Shown here: piece by piece, positions 17,783-25,677 of the stretch
Layout: each line of letters opens with the position of its first letter
Position numbering within the stretch: position 1 is the stretch's first letter
From: Catellatospora sp. TT07R-123
GTDB taxonomy: Bacteria > Actinomycetota > Actinomycetes > Mycobacteriales > Micromonosporaceae
Assembly: GCF_018327705.1 (NCBI RefSeq)
Contig: NZ_BNEM01000002.1
Coordinates: forward strand, 868,001 to 932,000
DNA length: 64,000 bases
Reading direction: 5' to 3'
Position numbers and translations under genes: made by a program
Notes under the pieces: model-generated
What the model saw: the letters and a program-made list of their open reading frames with translations, nothing else
Databases searched by the model: none
Told to the model about the DNA's origin: nothing

Positions 17783-18589
17783 GTGAAACCTGTCTCCCTG
17801 CTGTCCGTACTGGTGCTCGTCGCGGCAGGAAGCCTGGTGGCGTCCAGCCCGGCCGTCGCGCTGGACGGGCCGCCCGCCGCCCACGTGACGCCCCGGTTCG
17901 GGCTGTCGACCGCGTCCACGGTCACCGTCAGCGGGTCGGGGCTGCCCGCGCACACCGAGGTGGCGGTGGTCGAATGCGACGTGGAGACGTATGACACCGG
18001 CGACGGCCTCGTCGGCTGCCCGGCGGTCCGGACCGTCACCACCTCCGCCACCGGCACGGCCTCGGTGCAGCTCAACCCCCGTGACCCGGTGTACCGCAGC
18101 CTCGAATACGGCGACCCGGTCCCGGTCTACTGCCGCGCCGACGCCTGCCGCTACTTCTTCGAGTGGACCGACAGCGCCGGTCTGCACTCGGTCGGCACCG
18201 ACGTCCTGCACTTCACCGGCTCCCCCGCCACGATCACCGCCACGCCCGCCGCGGGCCTGGCCGACGGCCAGCGGGTCAAGGTGACCGGCACCGCGAAGGG
18301 CTCGACCGGCCGCTACGTGACCATCGTCGAGGCGAGCTGCTTCCAGATCATCCAGGGCAGCGGCTGCAACGGGAACCTGCCGCTGGCAACCGTGCCGCTG
18401 CGGGCCGACGGCACGTTCCGGGCCACGGTCACGGTGTTCCGGTACCTCGGTGACGGGCAGGACTGCGTGGGCGACTTCTACGGCTGCCAGCTGCACGTCG
18501 TGGTGCTCGGCCCGGACGGGCGGCCCGACGACACGTTCGGGGTGAGCAGCATCGGGCAGCCTGCGGTGCCGCTGGAGTTCGCGCCCTGA
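17783..18589 (+). CDS. secreted protein with two tandem neocarzinostatin-like domains
   Basis: 268 residues from the GTG at 17783, preferred over the ATG at 17768 because GAAGGGGC lies correctly before it. A signal peptide (VKPVSLLSVLVLVAAGSLVA, end near AVA) precedes two immunoglobulin-like domains of about 115 residues. Each opens with the neocarzinostatin pattern VTPRFGLSTASTVTVSGSGL or ITATPAAGLADGQRVKVTG, and each has two Cys pairs. The apoprotein family binds enediynes in a few species, but most members have no chromophore genes nearby, as here. It probably acts as an extracellular binding or wall-associated protein. Confidence 0.82.
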   Translation: MKPVSLLSVLVLVAAGSLVASSPAVALDGPPAAHVTPRFGLSTASTVTVSGSGLPAHTEVAVVECDVETYDTGDGLVGCPAVRTVTTSATGTASVQLNPRDPVYRSLEYGDPVPVYCRADACRYFFEWTDSAGLHSVGTDVLHFTGSPATITATPAAGLADGQRVKVTGTAKGSTGRYVTIVEASCFQIIQGSGCNGNLPLATVPLRADGTFRATVTVFRYLGDGQDCVGDFYGCQLHVVVLGPDGRPDDTFGVSSIGQPAVPLEFAP

Positions 18590-18590
18590 C

Positions 18591-18624
18591 CATACATCGT
18601 TAGATTCCATATATCGTTAGATTC
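18591..18624. repeat. two tandem 17-bp AT-rich repeats upstream of the SGNH hydrolase gene
   Basis: CATACATCGTTAGATTC at 18591-18607 is followed immediately by CATATATCGTTAGATTC at 18608-18624, with 16 of 17 bases identical. They sit in an island, about 18590-18650, that is strikingly AT-rich for this genome. The position, about 105-140 bases upstream of the hydrolase start, fits a promoter or a direct-repeat binding site. Confidence 0.7.
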
Positions 18625-18728
18625 CTATATTTGCGTTTATCACATTGTAATGCGTCACTGCTGTCGGTGTTCCACCACGGTCTCGACAATGGCCAGCACA
18701 GCTCCGGCCACCCCCGAGAGGAACGACC

Positions 18729-20726
18729 GTGCCGCCACTCCGGCCAGCCTTCTGGACCAGCGACGCCGACACTCCCGACCCGCCGACCGCCACCCGGCGC
18801 AGGCGCCCGACCCGGCGGTTCTTCGCCGCCACCGCGGTGTTCCTCGCGGCGCTGCTGCTCGCCACCGGACTGCCGGTCCTGGTGGTGCAGCAGCCCGCGA
18901 CCGCGCAGACCGCTGCGGCCGACGAGCCGTGCAGCCGCAACCTCGAAGGCACCGACTGGGTCTTCGCCCCGTGCATTCCCGAAGGCCAGCCGCTGCCGCA
19001 GGACGTGCTGGACAAGCTCGCCGAGATCCGGCAGGCGTGCGGCTCGGCCAGCCCGACGCCGTCGCGCAGCGCGTCGGCGTCCCCGTCGCGCAGCGCCACA
19101 CCGTCCGCCACCCCCCGCCCGACCACGAGCACCGCCCAGCACGCCGGAGCCCTGGCCGCGAGCACCGCGCCCACCGCCTCGCCGTCGCCCAGCGCCTCGG
19201 CCTCTCCCAGCAGGTCGGCGAGCCCGTCACCGAGCCGGTCGGCCTCGCCCTCGCCCAGCGGCCTGCCGTGCGCCACCCCGACGGCGACCGGCGGTCCCAC
19301 CTCGTCCACCGGCCCGTCGCAGGGCGGATCGCCCTCAGCCAGCCGCTCGGCGAGCCCGTCCCCCAGCAAGTCGGCCTCGCCGTCGCCTTCGGCCAGCAAG
19401 TCGGCCAGCCCGTCCCCGAGCAAGTCGGCGTCACCGTCGCCGTCGCCCAGCAAGTCCGCCAGCCCGTCCCCCAGCAAGTCGACCTCACCGTCGCCGTCGC
19501 CCAGCAAGTCCGCCAGCCCGTCGCCGAGCAGGTCCGGCTCCCCCACCCCCACCGGGGGACCGGGCAGCCCCGGACCGGGCCAGTCGAGCCCGCCGCCGCC
19601 CGGCGGCTGCCCGCCGATCGTCGGCCCCGGGGCACCGGCCGACATCCTGACCGGCGCCGGCGAGGACCGGATCTGGTGCGAGGACCCCGCCGACGTGGGC
19701 GGCCCCGGCAAGCTCGTCGTGGTGGCGACTGGTGACTCGGTCACCTCCGCGCACAACCAGACCGGATTCGGCGCCATGTGCGCGGCCACCGCGGCCGATG
19801 CGCGCGGCCTGACCGGCAACGACGCCAACTTCTCGTACGCGGGCCGGTACGCGCGGGCGGCCGGAAACGTCGTGGAGTACTACAACTTCGCCCGGACCGG
19901 CTACGGCACCGCCGAGATGCGCGGCCGGGTGACCCGGGCCGACTCCTGCGGCAACGGGTGGAACCGGCCCGCGTCCCCGGTGGGGCTGGCCGACGCGGTG
20001 GTCCGCAAGGCCAAGCAGGCCGGGCACCTCGCCCACTACGTCACCACCGGCGGCATCAACAACACCAACTGGACCAGCGTGCTGGAGCAGCTGACGATCT
20101 GCCGGGCGATGGAGGCCGCGGCCCCGTGGATGAACGCGGTCTTCTGGACCGGGTTCCAGTGGAACGCCCCCGGCCGGCAGAACATCGTCACCCAGGGCGG
20201 CTCCTGCACGATGTCGATCACGATCTCCTGGATCGGCACCGCGTTCATCCGGGTCGGCGTGCCCGCGTACGACGGCCCGGCGCAGCTGCCGACAATCACC
20301 GCCGACGTGGCGGCGATCGTCAACACGATGCTGGCCGCGGGCACCGACAAGATCGCCTGGATGATGTACTACGACCTCACCCCGGCCCAGATCGACATCG
20401 GCACCTTCGCCAACTTCTACCTGCGCAGCTACCTGACCGCCTGGCTGCCCGGGTGGGTGGTGTCGCGGATACCGAACATCCCGCCCATCTTCCAGCCGCT
20501 GATCGATGCGCAATGGGTGGCGGCGGTGCAGGCGCTCACCACCAACCTCAACAACGCCATCCGCGCCGGCCTGCCGGCCAACGCGCGGGTCGTGGCGGTC
20601 GCCCCGCCGGTGCTGTTCGCCGGTGACATCCAGTCGACCGCGCTCGGCGGCTGCCCGCACCCCGGCGCCAGCGGGCATTCCAAACTGGCGACCGCGCTGG
20701 CCGCCGCGTACAACGGCATGCCCTGA
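18729..20726 (+). CDS. secreted SGNH/GDSL-type hydrolase with Ser/Pro/Lys stalk
   Basis: 665 residues from a GTG with GAGAGGA upstream. A basic N-terminus and one hydrophobic segment (about 30-55) act as signal or anchor. A short Cys-containing region follows, then roughly residues 105-290 are low-complexity repeats such as SPSPSKSASPSPS, a wall-spanning stalk. The catalytic domain begins near residue 300. GDSVTSAH holds the nucleophile Ser (block I), GGINNTN matches block III, and CPHPGASGHSKLA near the C-terminus carries the catalytic His. The family hydrolyses esters of lipids or acetylated sugars. It acts on the cell surface; the substrate is unknown. Confidence 0.83.
   Translation: MPPLRPAFWTSDADTPDPPTATRRRRPTRRFFAATAVFLAALLLATGLPVLVVQQPATAQTAAADEPCSRNLEGTDWVFAPCIPEGQPLPQDVLDKLAEIRQACGSASPTPSRSASASPSRSATPSATPRPTTSTAQHAGALAASTAPTASPSPSASASPSRSASPSPSRSASPSPSGLPCATPTATGGPTSSTGPSQGGSPSASRSASPSPSKSASPSPSASKSASPSPSKSASPSPSPSKSASPSPSKSTSPSPSPSKSASPSPSRSGSPTPTGGPGSPGPGQSSPPPPGGCPPIVGPGAPADILTGAGEDRIWCEDPADVGGPGKLVVVATGDSVTSAHNQTGFGAMCAATAADARGLTGNDANFSYAGRYARAAGNVVEYYNFARTGYGTAEMRGRVTRADSCGNGWNRPASPVGLADAVVRKAKQAGHLAHYVTTGGINNTNWTSVLEQLTICRAMEAAAPWMNAVFWTGFQWNAPGRQNIVTQGGSCTMSITISWIGTAFIRVGVPAYDGPAQLPTITADVAAIVNTMLAAGTDKIAWMMYYDLTPAQIDIGTFANFYLRSYLTAWLPGWVVSRIPNIPPIFQPLIDAQWVAAVQALTTNLNNAIRAGLPANARVVAVAPPVLFAGDIQSTALGGCPHPGASGHSKLATALAAAYNGMP
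19180..19545 (+). repeat. in-frame low-complexity repeats coding the Ser/Pro/Lys stalk
   Basis: Variants of a unit reading roughly 'cccagcaagtccgccagc' with 'ccgtcgccg' recur many times and encode SPSPSKSAS-type units. Unit spacing is irregular and synonymous changes are frequent, so it is an old coding repeat and not a CRISPR or recent tandem duplication. Such tracts readily change in length by slippage. Confidence 0.8.
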
Positions 20727-20732
20727 CCGGAG

Positions 20733-20762
20733 TCGAGGGTCGGCCGTCTGGCCGGCCCTCGA
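20733..20762. terminator. hairpin terminator between convergent genes
   Basis: The arms 20733-20745 and 20750-20762 pair at 12 of 13 positions around the loop GTCT. It starts seven bases after the SGNH hydrolase stop and faces the end of the minus-strand zinc-ribbon gene, so it likely serves both. Confidence 0.75.
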
Positions 20763-20789
20763 TCGCCGTCCGAGCAGTCCCCGCTCACC

Positions 20790-21383
20790 TCAGCCGGGCA
20801 GCTGCGCGCCCAGCGCGATGACCATGTGCTGGAACTGCGGGGCCGTCACCTGGTGGCTGCCGGGAACGCCCAGGGCGCCGTCGGGCACGAAGGCGAGGTT
20901 GCACCGCCCGCAGTAGAAGGCGGCGTTCCACACCGTCGACTGTGCCGGGTAGACGGCCGAGTAGGCGCGGAATGCCTGCTCGTCCCGTTGTCGTGCCACG
21001 ATGCGGTGGACGGTGAGCGCGACCGCCACGATCAGGAACGGGCAGCCGATCGCCGCCCAGAAGACGATCGCGCTGCGCAGCGCGTGCCCGCCGCCGCCTG
21101 CCAGCAGCGGCACCGTGAGGCACCCGGCGAGCAGCGACGCGCCGGCGGCGAGGGCGATGAGGACCCCGGTTCGCCGCACCGGCATGCCCGGGACCGGCGG
21201 CGGCGCGAGCGTGTCGGCGAGCCGGGTGCTCGACTGGCCCGAGGTCCGCAGGACGACACGGCCGAGGCCGTTGCGCACCCCGGTCGCGACTCCGGCGTAC
21301 GTACCGGACTGGGACTCGTAGACGGATCGGACGCTCTGTACGCGATCGTTCTGAGTGCATTGTGGACAGTCGAGGGCGGCCAT
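20790..21383 (-). CDS. zinc-ribbon-flanked small membrane protein
   Basis: 197 residues. A CxxC (LDCPQC) lies at the N-terminus and a second CxxC (FYCGRCNLAFVPDG) near residue 158. Together they could bind one zinc. Between them two hydrophobic helices (about 72-98 and 105-125) place the middle in the membrane with both ribbons cytoplasmic. No catalytic motif is seen. The family is not recognised; similar zinc-ribbon-TM proteins are common and uncharacterised in actinomycetes. It stands alone and converges on the SGNH gene. Confidence 0.7.
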   Translation of the reverse strand: MAALDCPQCTQNDRVQSVRSVYESQSGTYAGVATGVRNGLGRVVLRTSGQSSTRLADTLAPPPVPGMPVRRTGVLIALAAGASLLAGCLTVPLLAGGGGHALRSAIVFWAAIGCPFLIVAVALTVHRIVARQRDEQAFRAYSAVYPAQSTVWNAAFYCGRCNLAFVPDGALGVPGSHQVTAPQFQHMVIALGAQLPG

Positions 21384-21426
21384 GCGTGATCATCGCACGC
21401 CGGTCGCCCCGACCCGCATCGAGGCC

Positions 21427-21567
21427 TCAGGCCCGGATGACCTTGACGCCCGCGTCGGCGAACGGGGCGGTCTGCTCCTCGGTGGCGGTGCTGTCGGTGA
21501 CCAGGGTGTCGATGTCGCCGATCGCGCAGATGCGGGCGAAGGCGCGCTGGCCCAGCTTGGAGCTGGT
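21427..21567 (-). pseudogene. C-terminal remnant of a DeoR/GlpR-family regulator
   Basis: The minus frame reads SSKLGQRAFARICAIGDIDT, then LVTDSTATEEQTAPFADAGV and KVIRA before the stop at 21427. This is the well-conserved end of DeoR-family sugar-phosphate-sensing domains (D-x-S-K-x-G, I-D-x-L-[IV]-T-D). Only about 46 residues remain. The helix-turn-helix and most of the effector domain are gone, and the homology stops abruptly near 21567, where plus-strand DUF5107 homology begins. It cannot function. Confidence 0.75.
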
Positions 21568-22926
21568 CTACCGGGTCGAGCTGTGGCTGCCGCCGGACTC
21601 GCCGGTCCTGTACGCCCACGTGCGGATCACCAACCCGAACCCGCACGACACCCCGCTGTACTGGTGGACCAACATCGCCCTGCCGGAGACGGCCGGCACC
21701 CGCGTCGTGGTGCCCGCCGACAGCGCGTTCCACTTCACCTACGACAACCTGCTGCGCAAGATCCAGGTGCCGCACCACGGCGGGACCGACGAGACGTACC
21801 CGGGACGGCGCGGTCCGGCCGCCGACTTCTTCTACGACATCCCGGCCGGCGACCGGCCCTACATCGCGGCGCTGGACGCCGACGGCTCCGGCTTCGTCCA
21901 GACGTCCACGGCCGCCCAGCGCGGCCGCAAGCTGTTCCGCTGGGGCACCTCGACCGGCGGGCGCAACTGGCAGGAATGGCTGTCCGGCCCGGCCTCGGGC
22001 TACCTGGAGGTCCAGGCCAGCCCCGCCCGGACCCAGCTGGAGCACCTGCGGCTGCCCGCCGGGGACACCTGGTCGTGGGTGGAGGCGTACGGGCTGCTCG
22101 ACCTCGATCCGGCCGCCGTCCACGGCCCCTGGGACCGCGCCCGCGACGCCGTCGGCGCGGCCCTGGACGGGCTCGTGCCCGCTGACGCGCTCGACATCGC
22201 GCTGGCCGAGGCCACCGCGCTGGCCGACCGGGCACCCGACGCCGTGCTGCACCGCGGCACCGGCTGGGGCGCACTCCAGCGGCGGCTGCGCGAGCACCGC
22301 GGCGACCGGTCACTGCACGTGCCGGGGGTGCCGTTCGGCGACGACACCATCGGGCGCGATCAGCAGTCGTGGCTGCGCCTCATCGAGACCGGGGCCATGC
22401 CGGCCCCGGCGCCGACGCCGCCGCCCGCCGGGCCTGGACCAGGTCGTACACGGCGCAGGCCAACGCGTGGGCACTGCGCAACCTCGGCGTCCTGGACATC
22501 CAGGCCGACGACGTCGCGGGCGCGGCCGAGCGGTTCACCACCGCGCACCGGCTGGCGCCCCGGCTGCGGGCGCTCACCATCGAGACGCTGGAGGTGCTCA
22601 TCGCCGCGGGCCGTCCCGGTGACGCGCTGGGCATCGCCGACCGCCTCGACCCGGCGCAGCGCTGGCACGGCCGAGTGCGGCTGCTGGAATGCCACGCGGC
22701 CCTGGACTTCGGGGACCTGCCCCGGGCCAAGCGGCTGCTCGACGACGGGATCGTCGTCGACGACCTGCGCGAGGGCGAGGACTCCCTGGACACGCTGTGG
22801 TGGACCTACCACGAGAAGCGGGCGGCGGCCGGGATGGGCATCCTCGACCCGGCCACGCGGGTGCGCATCCGCCGCGAGCACCCGCTGCCCTGCCTGTACG
22901 ACTACCGCATGCACGACAACGGCTGA
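21568..22926 (+). pseudogene. DUF5107/TPR-type protein, truncated at 5' end and frameshifted
   Basis: From about 21568 the plus frame reads LVYRVELWLPPDSPVLYAHV, then NPHDTPLYWWTNIALPE, typical of the DUF5107 beta-sandwich domain, but with no start codon or N-terminal part. Around 22425-22445 the reading shifts by one frame: the first frame ends in a Pro/Ala run (APAPTPPP), and the homologous TPR-like helices resume in the next frame (YTAQANAWALRNLGVLDIQA) up to the stop at 22926. Full-length relatives are around 1000 residues and sit with sugar-utilisation genes. Loss of both start and frame argues for a dead gene. Confidence 0.72.
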
Positions 22927-22932
22927 CGCCCC

Positions 22933-22960
22933 GGGCGGCGGACCGCCAGGTCCGCCGCCC
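22933..22960. terminator. hairpin terminator
   Basis: GGGCGGCGGACC (22933-22944) pairs perfectly with GGTCCGCCGCCC (22949-22960) around loop GCCA. It lies just after the stop of the DUF5107 remnant and is the probable original terminator of that gene. Confidence 0.75.
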
Positions 22961-23096
22961 ATATCAGCCCAGCTCGATCGAGTGAGCCCGGCCACGGACG
23001 GGTGAAACGGGAATGACAGCGCGCCCCGCCGATTTGATGATCGGTAGTGGCACGTGATCGGCGTGCCGACGACCACGTCGTAGCGAAGAGGGTCTC

Positions 23097-24359
23097 ATGC
23101 ACACCGCCACCGTCGAGGCCGCCCCAGCTGAAGCGCCGCTGCCCGGAGAGCTGATGAGCTCCGGCCAGCGGGCACGGCTCATCATCGTGCTCGGCCTGCT
23201 GATCGCCATCGGTCCGCTGACCATCGACATGTACCTGCCCGCCCTGCCCAACCTCACCGCCAGTCTGCACACCACGTCGGCGGCGGTGCAGCTCACGCTG
23301 ACCGGCACCCTGCTCGGCCTGGCCATCGGCCAGCTGCTCATCGGGCCCGTCTCGGACGCGGTCGGCCGCCGGGTCCCGCTGCTCGCGGGTCTCGTTCTGC
23401 ACGTGGTGGCGTCGGTGCTGTGTGTGTTCGCCCCCGGCATCGCGGTGCTCGGCGTGCTGCGGGTGCTCCAGGGCCTCGGCGTCGCGGCGGCCTCGGTGGT
23501 GGCGATGGCGATCGTGCGCGACCTGTTCAGCGGGTCCGCGTTCGCGAGCCTGTTCTCCCGGCTGATGCTGGTCATGGGCGCCGCGCCGATCCTCGCCCCG
23601 ACGCTGGGCAGCTGGCTGCTCCAGTGGACCGACTGGCGCGGCGTGTTCGTCGCCCTCGCCCTGCTCGGCACGGCCCTCATCGGCGTCGGCGTGTTCGGGC
23701 TGAAGGAGACCCTGCCCCCGGCGCAGCGCCGCACCGGCGGCGTCGGCGCGACCCTGCACGTCTACGGCATGCTGGTGCGCGACCGCACGTTCGTGGGCCT
23801 GGTCGTGGTGGCCGGGCTGGCCATGGCGTCGCTGTTCTCGTACGTCGCCGGATCGTCGTTCGTCCTGCAGGAGCAGTACGGCCTCAACGAGCAGCAGTTC
23901 GGGTTCGCCTTCGGCGCCAACGCGTTCGGCCTGATCCTGGCCACGCAGTTCAACGTCCGGCTGCTGCGCCGCTTCACCCCGCAGCAGATCCTTGTCGCGG
24001 CCCTGGTCACGGGCAGCATCGCCGGGCTGGGCCTGCTGGCGTTCGCCGTCACCGCCGTCGGCGGGCTCGCGGCGATCCTCGTCTCGCTGTGGCTGGTGCT
24101 GGCCTCGGCCGGGCTCGCGCTGCCCAACGCCCCGGCACTGGCGATGTCACGGCACGGCGAGGCGGCGGGCACGGCGGCCGCGCTGCTCGGAGCGGTGCAG
24201 TTCGGCATCGGCGCGGCGGCCGCGCCGCTGGTGGGAGTGCTGGGCAACGACAGCGTGGGCATGGCCGTGGTCGTGGCGGGCGGCATGGTGTCCGCGCTGG
24301 TCGCGGTGTCCATCGTGGTCCGGCCCGTCCGCGCCGAACTGGCGGCCGCCACCGCGTAG
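23097..24359 (+). CDS. Bcr/CflA-type multidrug MFS exporter
   Basis: 420 residues, 12 membrane helices. The first cytoplasmic loop motif GPVSDAVGRRVPLL (motif A) and the Bcr/CflA signature IDMYLPALPNLTASL after helix 1 place it in the DHA1 Bcr/CflA group, which exports drugs such as bicyclomycin or chloramphenicol-like compounds by proton antiport. The cytoplasmic N-terminus has about 28 residues. There is no regulator beside it. A short dyad GGCACG-N7-CGTGCC at 23049-23067, about 30 bases before the start, may be an operator. Confidence 0.88.
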   Translation: MHTATVEAAPAEAPLPGELMSSGQRARLIIVLGLLIAIGPLTIDMYLPALPNLTASLHTTSAAVQLTLTGTLLGLAIGQLLIGPVSDAVGRRVPLLAGLVLHVVASVLCVFAPGIAVLGVLRVLQGLGVAAASVVAMAIVRDLFSGSAFASLFSRLMLVMGAAPILAPTLGSWLLQWTDWRGVFVALALLGTALIGVGVFGLKETLPPAQRRTGGVGATLHVYGMLVRDRTFVGLVVVAGLAMASLFSYVAGSSFVLQEQYGLNEQQFGFAFGANAFGLILATQFNVRLLRRFTPQQILVAALVTGSIAGLGLLAFAVTAVGGLAAILVSLWLVLASAGLALPNAPALAMSRHGEAAGTAAALLGAVQFGIGAAAAPLVGVLGNDSVGMAVVVAGGMVSALVAVSIVVRPVRAELAAATA

Positions 24360-24417
24360 GCAGCGGAGTCGGCCACCGACCTGCGGCTGCCATCCCGCGT
24401 GCGCGACACTGCTCACC

Positions 24418-24819
24418 GTGGATCACCGCACCTCCGCCACGATCGAACAGATCGAGGGCGTTCGCGAGCCGGACCCGGGCCCGGAGGCCACCGCCCTGGT
24501 CCGGCGCTGCCTGGCGCTTCGACGAAAGCCGCTGTCCGCGTTCACCACCGAGGATTTCCGGATCATGCTCGGCCAGCGGGCCGCGGTGCCGATCCTGCTA
24601 CCGCCGGCCGTGGACGTGCTGACGGGCGACCCGCTCGCCGAAGGCGACCACTATCCCGGCGACCTGCTCTTCGCCGTCGTCCGGCTTCCCGACGCGGCGT
24701 GGCACGGCGCGGCCGGCCATCGCGATCGGCTGGCCGAGGTGCTGCGGGCGACGAAACTACCCGGCGAAGACATCCACCCCGACCTCCGCCGCGCCGTCAC
24801 CGCGTTCCTCGGCAGCTGA
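24418..24819 (+). CDS. CdiI-type contact-dependent inhibition immunity protein (orphan)
   Basis: 133 residues from a GTG at 24418. The order TIEQIEG, LVRRCLALRRKPLSAF, TEDFRIMLGQ, LAEGDHYPGDLLFAVVRLP is the recognisable pattern of the CdiI_2-like immunity family. Members neutralise a polymorphic toxin tip by direct binding in the cytoplasm. No toxin, CdiB or Rhs/WXG gene lies in the window, so it is an orphan immunity gene, as often seen in toxin-exposed genomes. Upstream in-frame codons overlap the MFS gene and are not likely starts. Confidence 0.72.
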   Translation: MDHRTSATIEQIEGVREPDPGPEATALVRRCLALRRKPLSAFTTEDFRIMLGQRAAVPILLPPAVDVLTGDPLAEGDHYPGDLLFAVVRLPDAAWHGAAGHRDRLAEVLRATKLPGEDIHPDLRRAVTAFLGS

Positions 24820-24853
24820 CCCGGCGAGTACGGCACCCGCCAGCCTGAGGCCG

Positions 24854-25060
24854 GTGCCGGATCCCGCCCTGCGGAGCCGACGCGGGGCGTCCTGGGCGCA
24901 GATCGGCACGGCGCTCGGCATGAGCCGCCAGGCCGCATGGGAGGCACACATGCGCTGGATCGCCGACCAGGCCGAGCAGCACCGGCGTACCGGGCTGTCC
25001 GGGCTTGACGCCGACCAGGCGGCGCGAGCGCGCGACCTGGCCGGCGAGGAGGCGAGTTGA
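24854..25060 (+). CDS. small helix-turn-helix protein
   Basis: 68 residues from a GTG. GASWAQIGTALGMSRQAAWEAH is a clear helix-turn-helix of the kind found in small actinobacterial regulators. A short helical tail follows. The N-terminal part is shorter than in similar proteins, so the start or an N-terminal truncation is uncertain, and the ribosome site is weak (TGAGG). It follows the immunity gene by 34 bases and may be co-transcribed. The DNA target is unknown. Confidence 0.55.
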   Translation: MPDPALRSRRGASWAQIGTALGMSRQAAWEAHMRWIADQAEQHRRTGLSGLDADQAARARDLAGEEAS

Positions 25061-25061
25061 T

Positions 25062-25096
25062 CGGCGCCCGTCCGGGTCAGCCGATGGCGGGCGCCG
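25062..25096. terminator. hairpin terminator between convergent genes
   Basis: CGGCGCCCG (25062-25070) pairs perfectly with CGGGCGCCG (25088-25096) across a 17-base loop. It sits immediately after the small HTH gene and before the end of the minus-strand secreted protein gene. Confidence 0.6.
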
Positions 25097-25099
25097 GGA

Positions 25100-25432
25100 T
25101 CAGAAGCACTGCCCGACCGACGGGTTCGGGTCGTGGCCCGTGTTGACGTAGTCGCCCGCGAGCATGCCGTTCTCGTTGTTGTAGAAGGCGTTGTACCAGA
25201 TGGTGTTGCCGTTGACCGACGAACCGTAGGCCCAGCAGTTCAGGTAGACCGTGGCGCCGTTCGGGATGGTCAGGATGACCGAGCACTGCGAGTTGTTGAG
25301 CCACTGGCAGTTGCGCAGGTTGAGGTTCGTCTGCGTCTGGAAGTAGCCGCCGGCGAAGGCCGGTGAGGCGAAGGAGCCGACGGCGGTGACGACCGCCAGG
25401 GTGATCGCGGTCGCGAAGCGGCGTGTTCTCAT
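25100..25432 (-). CDS. small secreted SH3-like protein
   Basis: 110 residues. The ATG at 25432 has GGGGAG upstream. A signal peptide (MRTRRFATAITLAVVTAVGS, cleavage near AFA) precedes a mature part of about 83 residues with four Cys, probably two disulfides, and the pattern of a bacterial SH3 domain (NLNLRNCQWLNNSQCSVILT, then PNGATVYLNCWAYG and WYNAF). It resembles stand-alone versions of the SH3 module found in the NlpC-like gene at 26335. It probably binds cell wall or a partner protein; no enzymatic motif is present. Codon use includes more Asn and Tyr than its neighbours. Confidence 0.72.
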   Translation of the reverse strand: MRTRRFATAITLAVVTAVGSFASPAFAGGYFQTQTNLNLRNCQWLNNSQCSVILTIPNGATVYLNCWAYGSSVNGNTIWYNAFYNNENGMLAGDYVNTGHDPNPSVGQCF

Positions 25433-25657
25433 GCGTACTCCCCGTGGAGATATGGCACGTATGGGCCCGCCGGCGGAGTGGGCGCTGCCGGTGATCCGCC
25501 GCAACCCATCGAGCCATTTCGACATTTGAGTTGCCAGATTAGCACGGATCCGATTCGTGTTCTGTCCCGTGCGGCGGCGCGCGACCGCCGATCGGCCATA
25601 CCGCGACCGTCGTGAAGGGACAATCATTGACCGTACAGCGCGCCTGGTCAGACCTAA

Positions 25658-25669
25658 CATGACGTCATG
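25658..25669. promoter_or_regulatory. 12-base perfect palindrome upstream of a membrane-protein gene
   Basis: CATGACGTCATG at 25658-25669 is a perfect palindrome ending eight bases before the ATG at 25678. It may be an operator; no ribosome site lies between it and that ATG, which makes the GTG at 25705 a possible alternative start. Confidence 0.35.
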
Positions 25670-25677
25670 CAGTCAGC

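Noticed and set aside
19180..19545. Regular repeats resembling a CRISPR or minisatellite
   Set aside because: The repeats are in frame, encode Ser/Pro/Lys units of a stalk, vary synonymously and have no unique spacers.
21362..21567. Start codon extension that would make the DUF5107 frame intact
   Set aside because: The extra N-terminal residues have no family similarity, and the stretch reads as DeoR C-terminus on the other strand.
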